Assembly: GCA_963845425.1 (NCBI GenBank)
Contig: CAWJSC010000005.1
Coordinates: 248,001-312,000 of the forward strand
DNA: 64,000 bases
Direction: 5' to 3'
Origin: DATDAH01 sp963845425
GTDB taxonomy: Bacteria > Actinomycetota > Acidimicrobiia > Acidimicrobiales > DATDAH01
The first letter of the stretch is position 1. Each line of letters begins with the position of its first letter. Shown here piece after piece: positions 61,145-64,000 of the stretch. A program made the translations under genes and the position numbers. The notes beneath the pieces are model-generated. The model did no database searches and had not been told where the DNA came from. It worked only from the letters and a program-made list of their open reading frames with translations.

Positions 61145-61903
61145 ATGGCTTCCTTCCGCGTCGGTGTCCAGCTCCAGCCCCAGCACACGTCGATGACCGA
61201 CCTGCGTGCGGCGTGGGAGGCGGCCGACGCGATGGGCGTCGACTCCATCTGGACCTGGGACCACTTCTACCCGCTGTACGGCGACGGGGACGGCACCCAC
61301 TTCGAGGGCTGGTCGATCCTGGCCGCAATGGCGGCGACCACCACCACTGCCCGGTTCGGGATGCTCGTGTCCGGCAACGCCTACCGGAACCCGGACCTGC
61401 TGGCCGACATGGCCCGCACCGTCGACCACCTCTCGGGTGGCCGTCACTACCTCGGCCTGGGGGCCGGGTGGTTCGAGAAGGACTATGACCGGTACGGGTA
61501 CGAGTTCGGCACCCCCGGCAGCCGCCTCCGCGAGCTCGAGGCCTCTCTGCAGCGGATCAGGGCCCGGCTGGCGGTCCTCAACCCCGGCCCGATCGGGGAC
61601 CTCCCCATCCTGATCGGGGGCGGTGGCGAGAAGGTCACCCTCCGCCTCGTCGCCGAGTACGCCGATGCGTGGAACACCTTCGGCCCGCCCCGCAACTTCG
61701 CGGCCAAGAGCGCCATCCTCGACGAATGGTGCGCCAAGGTCGGCCGGGACCCTGCCGAGATCGAGCGCACGGTGGCCATCCAGGGCAACGAGGTCGACGC
61801 CCTCGATGACTTCCTCGAGGCCGGTGCCACCCATGTCATCGTCATGACCGGCCACCCCTTCGACTTCGGCCCCGTGGAGCACCTCCTCGCCCAGCGGGAC
61901 TGA
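61145..61903 (+). CDS. LLM-class F420-dependent oxidoreductase
   Basis: Luciferase-like TIM-barrel enzyme, 252 residues, of the coenzyme F420-using group: SFRVGVQLQPQHTSMTDLRAAWEAADAMGVDSIWTWDHFYPL, then MLVSGNAYRNPDLLADMARTVDHLSGGR, YLGLGAGWFEKDYDRYGY and LPILIGGGGEKVTLRLVAEYADAWN. The substrate is unknown. It agrees with the cofC gene, since an F420 pathway must exist in this cell. It converges on the GPP34 gene, with the two ORFs abutting. Confidence 0.92.
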   Translation: MASFRVGVQLQPQHTSMTDLRAAWEAADAMGVDSIWTWDHFYPLYGDGDGTHFEGWSILAAMAATTTTARFGMLVSGNAYRNPDLLADMARTVDHLSGGRHYLGLGAGWFEKDYDRYGYEFGTPGSRLRELEASLQRIRARLAVLNPGPIGDLPILIGGGGEKVTLRLVAEYADAWNTFGPPRNFAAKSAILDEWCAKVGRDPAEIERTVAIQGNEVDALDDFLEAGATHVIVMTGHPFDFGPVEHLLAQRD

Positions 61904-62545
61904 CTAGCCGGCATAGACCGCGGTGCTCGCCGCGACGGCCGCCGTGGTCGCGGCGACCACCGCGTCGAGGGCGTGTTTGACGGCGGCGGACGCCTCGACC
62001 TGCTCGGCCGCCTCCGCGATGCGGCGTTTGGCCTGCTTCCGGCCCGCTCGGTCCGGGGCGACGACCTCCAGCATCTGACACGGCCCGGCGAGGGCCAGGA
62101 GCACGGCGTCGCGCTCGGACAGCGGCCGGTCCTCCGTCGCCGCGGCCCGGACCTCGGCCAGCAGGGCGGCGTGGGCGATCAGGTCGGTCACGGGATGACG
62201 GGTGGGGTGCAGGGGTTCCTTCACCCGACCGACGACACCGGCGTCGACCATGGCGTCGACGACTTCCGGCCACCCTGAGTGCTTCACCGCCGACAGCCGG
62301 TTCTTCAGCTTCCTGCCCTCGTGGGGCCGGAGGTTCTCGAGGGTCAGGGCCAGCTGCGGATGGGTCGGCACGGTCCCGGTCAGATGGATGCGCCCGTCGG
62401 CCAGGTCGACGTGACCGTCCCGCACCAACTCGATGATGAGGGCACCGGTCACCCCGACCGCGGCGGAGGGCTGGTTGGAGGTGCCGCGGGCGACGGTGCC
62501 GTCGGCGTCGAGGGCGAGCAGGACGAATGACTCGGCCAGCAGCAT
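61904..62545 (-). CDS. GPP34 (GOLPH3/VPS74) family protein
   Basis: 213 residues of the GPP34 phosphoprotein family, which in eukaryotes binds PI4P at the Golgi; bacterial members are of unknown role, common in actinobacteria. LLAESFVLLALDADGTVARGTSNQPSAAVGVTGALIIELVRDG is the conserved N-terminal region. HEGRKLKNRLSAV and VDAMVDAGVVGRVKEPL follow, and the C-terminal helices are Ala-rich. Possible action at a lipid surface, inferred from the family only. Confidence 0.88.
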   Translation of the reverse strand: MLLAESFVLLALDADGTVARGTSNQPSAAVGVTGALIIELVRDGHVDLADGRIHLTGTVPTHPQLALTLENLRPHEGRKLKNRLSAVKHSGWPEVVDAMVDAGVVGRVKEPLHPTRHPVTDLIAHAALLAEVRAAATEDRPLSERDAVLLALAGPCQMLEVVAPDRAGRKQAKRRIAEAAEQVEASAAVKHALDAVVAATTAAVAASTAVYAG

Positions 62546-62573
62546 CGCGAAGGTCTACCCGCTCCGGCCTGGC

Positions 62574-63266
62574 TCACACCTGCCAGACGAGGACCTCGGT
62601 GTCGGGGCTGGTGGCGGTCAGCTCCTGTTCGGGCTTGTCGGTGAGGCGGACGGCGTCGCCCTCGCTCAGGTCGACGGTCATGTGGGCCGAACCCCGGGCC
62701 ACGAACACGTGGACGTTGCGGGCGGCCGGCACGGTGACGCTCTGGCCCTCGTCGAGGCGGGCGGCCCCGAGCACGGCGTCCGCCTGATGGAGGTGGACGG
62801 CCCCCTCGTGGCCCTGGCCGGAGGCCACCGGCACCAACGCACCGGGAGCGAGGCGGTCGCTGATGTCGACCTGCTCGTAGCCCGGGTCCACGCCGGTCGT
62901 GTCAGGCCGGACCCACATCTGGAGGAAGTGGACCGGCTCGTCGGGGCTGGCGTTCATCTCGGAGTGCTGGATGCCCGTGCCGGCGGACATCCGCTGGGCC
63001 ACGCCCGGAGTGATGATCCCCGAGTGGCCGGCGGAGTCCTGATGGGCCAGGGCCCCCTCCAGCACCCAGGTCACGATCTCCATGTCGCGGTGGGCATGGG
63101 TGCCGAAGCCCTGGCCGGGGGCGACCCGGTCGTCGTTGTTGACCAGGAGGAGACCGTGGCCCACGTTGGCCGGGTCGTAGTGGCTGCTGAAGCTGAAGCT
63201 GTGCCATGAGTCCAGCCAGCCGATGTCGGTGTGGAAGCGGTCGGCCGCGCGGCGGACGTCGATCAC
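62574..63266 (-). CDS. Pirin family protein
   Basis: Bicupin protein, 230 residues. Pirin domain with HSFSFSSHYDPANVGHGLLLVNNDDRVAPGQGFGTHAHRDMEIVTWVLEGALAHQDSAGHSG and IQHSEMNASPDEPVHFLQMWV, including the metal His and Glu. Bacterial pirins often have quercetinase activity or a redox-sensing role. GTG start at 63266 with GGAGA just upstream. In the same direction as the VOC gene, 10 bp apart. Confidence 0.93.
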   Translation of the reverse strand: MIDVRRAADRFHTDIGWLDSWHSFSFSSHYDPANVGHGLLLVNNDDRVAPGQGFGTHAHRDMEIVTWVLEGALAHQDSAGHSGIITPGVAQRMSAGTGIQHSEMNASPDEPVHFLQMWVRPDTTGVDPGYEQVDISDRLAPGALVPVASGQGHEGAVHLHQADAVLGAARLDEGQSVTVPAARNVHVFVARGSAHMTVDLSEGDAVRLTDKPEQELTATSPDTEVLVWQV

Positions 63267-63276
63267 GGGGTCTCCT

Positions 63277-63771
63277 TCACATGACGGGCGAGCCGTACAT
63301 CTCGCCCAGGGGGTCGCTGATGAGCTCGAGGCGGGCGCCGTCGGGGTCCCGGAAGTAGATGGAGCTGCCGTCGATGTGGGCGTACTCGACGCCGGCGTCG
63401 TCCAGCTTGGCCTTCACGTGGGCCCAGCGGTCGGGGGGCATCGAGATGGCCAGGTGGTGCAGGCCGCCGAGGACCTCGCCATAGGGGCCGAGGTCGAGGC
63501 CGGGGAAGTCGAAGAAGGCGATGGTGTTGCCGTGGCCGATGTCGAAGAAGAAGTGGGTCGAGCCCTCGTAGTCCCGGTTCTCGAACAGCTCGGTCAACGG
63601 GAACTCCAGGAGGTCCTGGTAGAAGCGGATGGTCGTCTCCACGTCAGCGGAGAGCAGGGCCACGTGGTGCACCCCTCGGGCGCTGGAGGCGGGACGGGTC
63701 TCCCGGTCCTGCAGGTACTGGTCCCGTAGCTCCTGGCGGCGCTGGGCGAGGCGGTCGAGGTCGAGCTCCAT
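63277..63771 (-). CDS. VOC family (glyoxalase/dioxygenase fold) protein
   Basis: 164 residues, one pair of beta-alpha-beta-beta-beta modules. VHHVALLSADVETTIRFYQDLLEFPLTELF begins the first, LGGLHHLAISMPPDRWAHVKAKLDDAGVEY the second, and SSIYFRDPDGARLELISDP carries the late metal Glu. A long N-terminal helix (DRLAQRRQELRDQYLQDRE) precedes the fold. It is probably a metal-dependent lyase or dioxygenase of unknown substrate; operon with pirin is likely. Confidence 0.88.
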   Translation of the reverse strand: MELDLDRLAQRRQELRDQYLQDRETRPASSARGVHHVALLSADVETTIRFYQDLLEFPLTELFENRDYEGSTHFFFDIGHGNTIAFFDFPGLDLGPYGEVLGGLHHLAISMPPDRWAHVKAKLDDAGVEYAHIDGSSIYFRDPDGARLELISDPLGEMYGSPVM

Positions 63772-63821
63772 GCCCCATTTGAACGCCGGGAGGCGGGTGA
63801 TGTTCCCCGGCTTGCGGTGAG

Positions 63822-63835
63822 CGAACGGACGTTCG
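63822..63835. promoter_or_regulatory. LexA (SOS) box-like palindrome
   Basis: CGAACGGACGTTCG matches the Gram-positive CGAAC-N4-GTTCG SOS box. It lies 51 bp upstream of the VOC gene start (minus strand) and may instead belong to a gene right of the window. Confidence 0.5.
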
Positions 63836-63865
63836 ATACTGGTCTTCCACGAGGCGAGGCTGGGA

Positions 63866-64000
63866 AGCCATGAACAGGACCACCGCTGCGGAGGGGATCA
63901 CCGCTGCGGAGCGGAGCGCAGCAGCTCGAGAGACGTTCACCGTTTCCGGCGTAGCCGGGGGAGCCATGAACAGGACCACCGCTGCGGAGGGGATCACCAC
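63866..64000. repeat. Direct repeat of 37 bp, 96 bp period, at the window edge
   Basis: AGCCATGAACAGGACCACCG onward at 63866-63902 is repeated identically at 63962-63998. The unit contains GCTGCGGAGGGGATCACC, and a shorter GCTGCGGAGCGGAGC echo follows the first copy. Bases 63772-64000 otherwise hold no gene that I can support; the open frame on the minus strand over this repeat is not convincing. Confidence 0.7.

Noticed and set aside
63644..64000. Minus-strand frame over the direct repeats
   Set aside because: It reads through the repeats (VIPSAAVVLFMA twice) and into antisense of the VOC gene without any family features.

Overview
The window is GC-rich chromosomal DNA (roughly 70 percent or more by eye) from an actinobacterium. 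The gene set fits the Acidimicrobiia or a neighbouring lineage: a WS/DGAT acyltransferase, a polyphosphate glucokinase, the F420 gene cofC, an F420-type LLM oxidoreductase, a fused two-domain acyl-CoA dehydrogenase, a class III cyclase, and many GTG starts. At least fourteen start codons are preceded by TANNNT at 5-9 nt, the arrangement of actinobacterial leaderless promoters. I saw no rRNA, tRNA, CRISPR array or prophage. No gene-free stretch exceeds 300 bases; the largest is the last 229.

Layout. 0-4 kb: a DUF429 gene, the WS/DGAT acyltransferase and a decayed IS1182-type transposase. 4-8 kb: a HIT protein, the lutABC lactate-oxidation operon (lutC frameshifted) and an LmeA-like lipid-binding protein. 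8-16.7 kb: three little-known genes, a complete CUT1 sugar ABC transporter and polyphosphate glucokinase, which together look like a sugar uptake and phosphorylation unit. 16.8-25 kb: cyclase-family hydrolase, ureohydrolase, thioesterase, nucleosidase, fused acyl-CoA dehydrogenase, nitrilase, PIG-L deacetylase and cofC, most with one or more frameshifts. 25-36 kb: gpsA, a large unknown protein, an adenylate cyclase, and two paralogous membrane sulfatase-like proteins on either side of a GH38 mannosidase. 36-46 kb: a Liv-type ABC transporter in two blocks (livG/livF, then binding protein plus a fused LivH-LivM permease) around an acyl-CoA ligase and a carotenoid oxygenase, ending in a TetR regulator. 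46-48.5 kb: selD, an unusual Ser-x-x triplet-repeat protein and rnhB. 48.5-60 kb: a dense oxidative cluster with two amidohydrolases, an SDR, a ThuA-like protein, a P450, two more carotenoid-oxygenase homologues, a Rieske oxygenase and an acyl-CoA dehydrogenase. 60-64 kb: small membrane protein, Nfu-N-like protein, LLM oxidoreductase, GPP34, pirin and VOC proteins, then an SOS-box-like site and a direct repeat.

Two things look new. First, a family of exactly 50-bp hairpin repeats with ends GTTCTGG...CCAGAAC occurs at least five times. One copy lies in frame inside a coding sequence and another forms the 3' ends of two convergent genes. Second, a shared 16-bp site (close to CACTGAACGRTGTTAA) precedes the binding-protein/carotenoid-oxygenase pair at 41.8 kb, the amidohydrolase operon at 48.5 kb and the Rieske/carotenoid-oxygenase pair at 57.3 kb. 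It suggests that the transporter and the oxidative genes form one regulon, perhaps for import and breakdown of an apocarotenoid-, stilbene- or terpenoid-like compound.

Caution: about fifteen single-base frameshifts fall between 6.9 and 34.6 kb, and none were seen between 36 and 63.8 kb apart from one gene with an internal deletion. Many may be sequencing or assembly errors rather than real gene loss.
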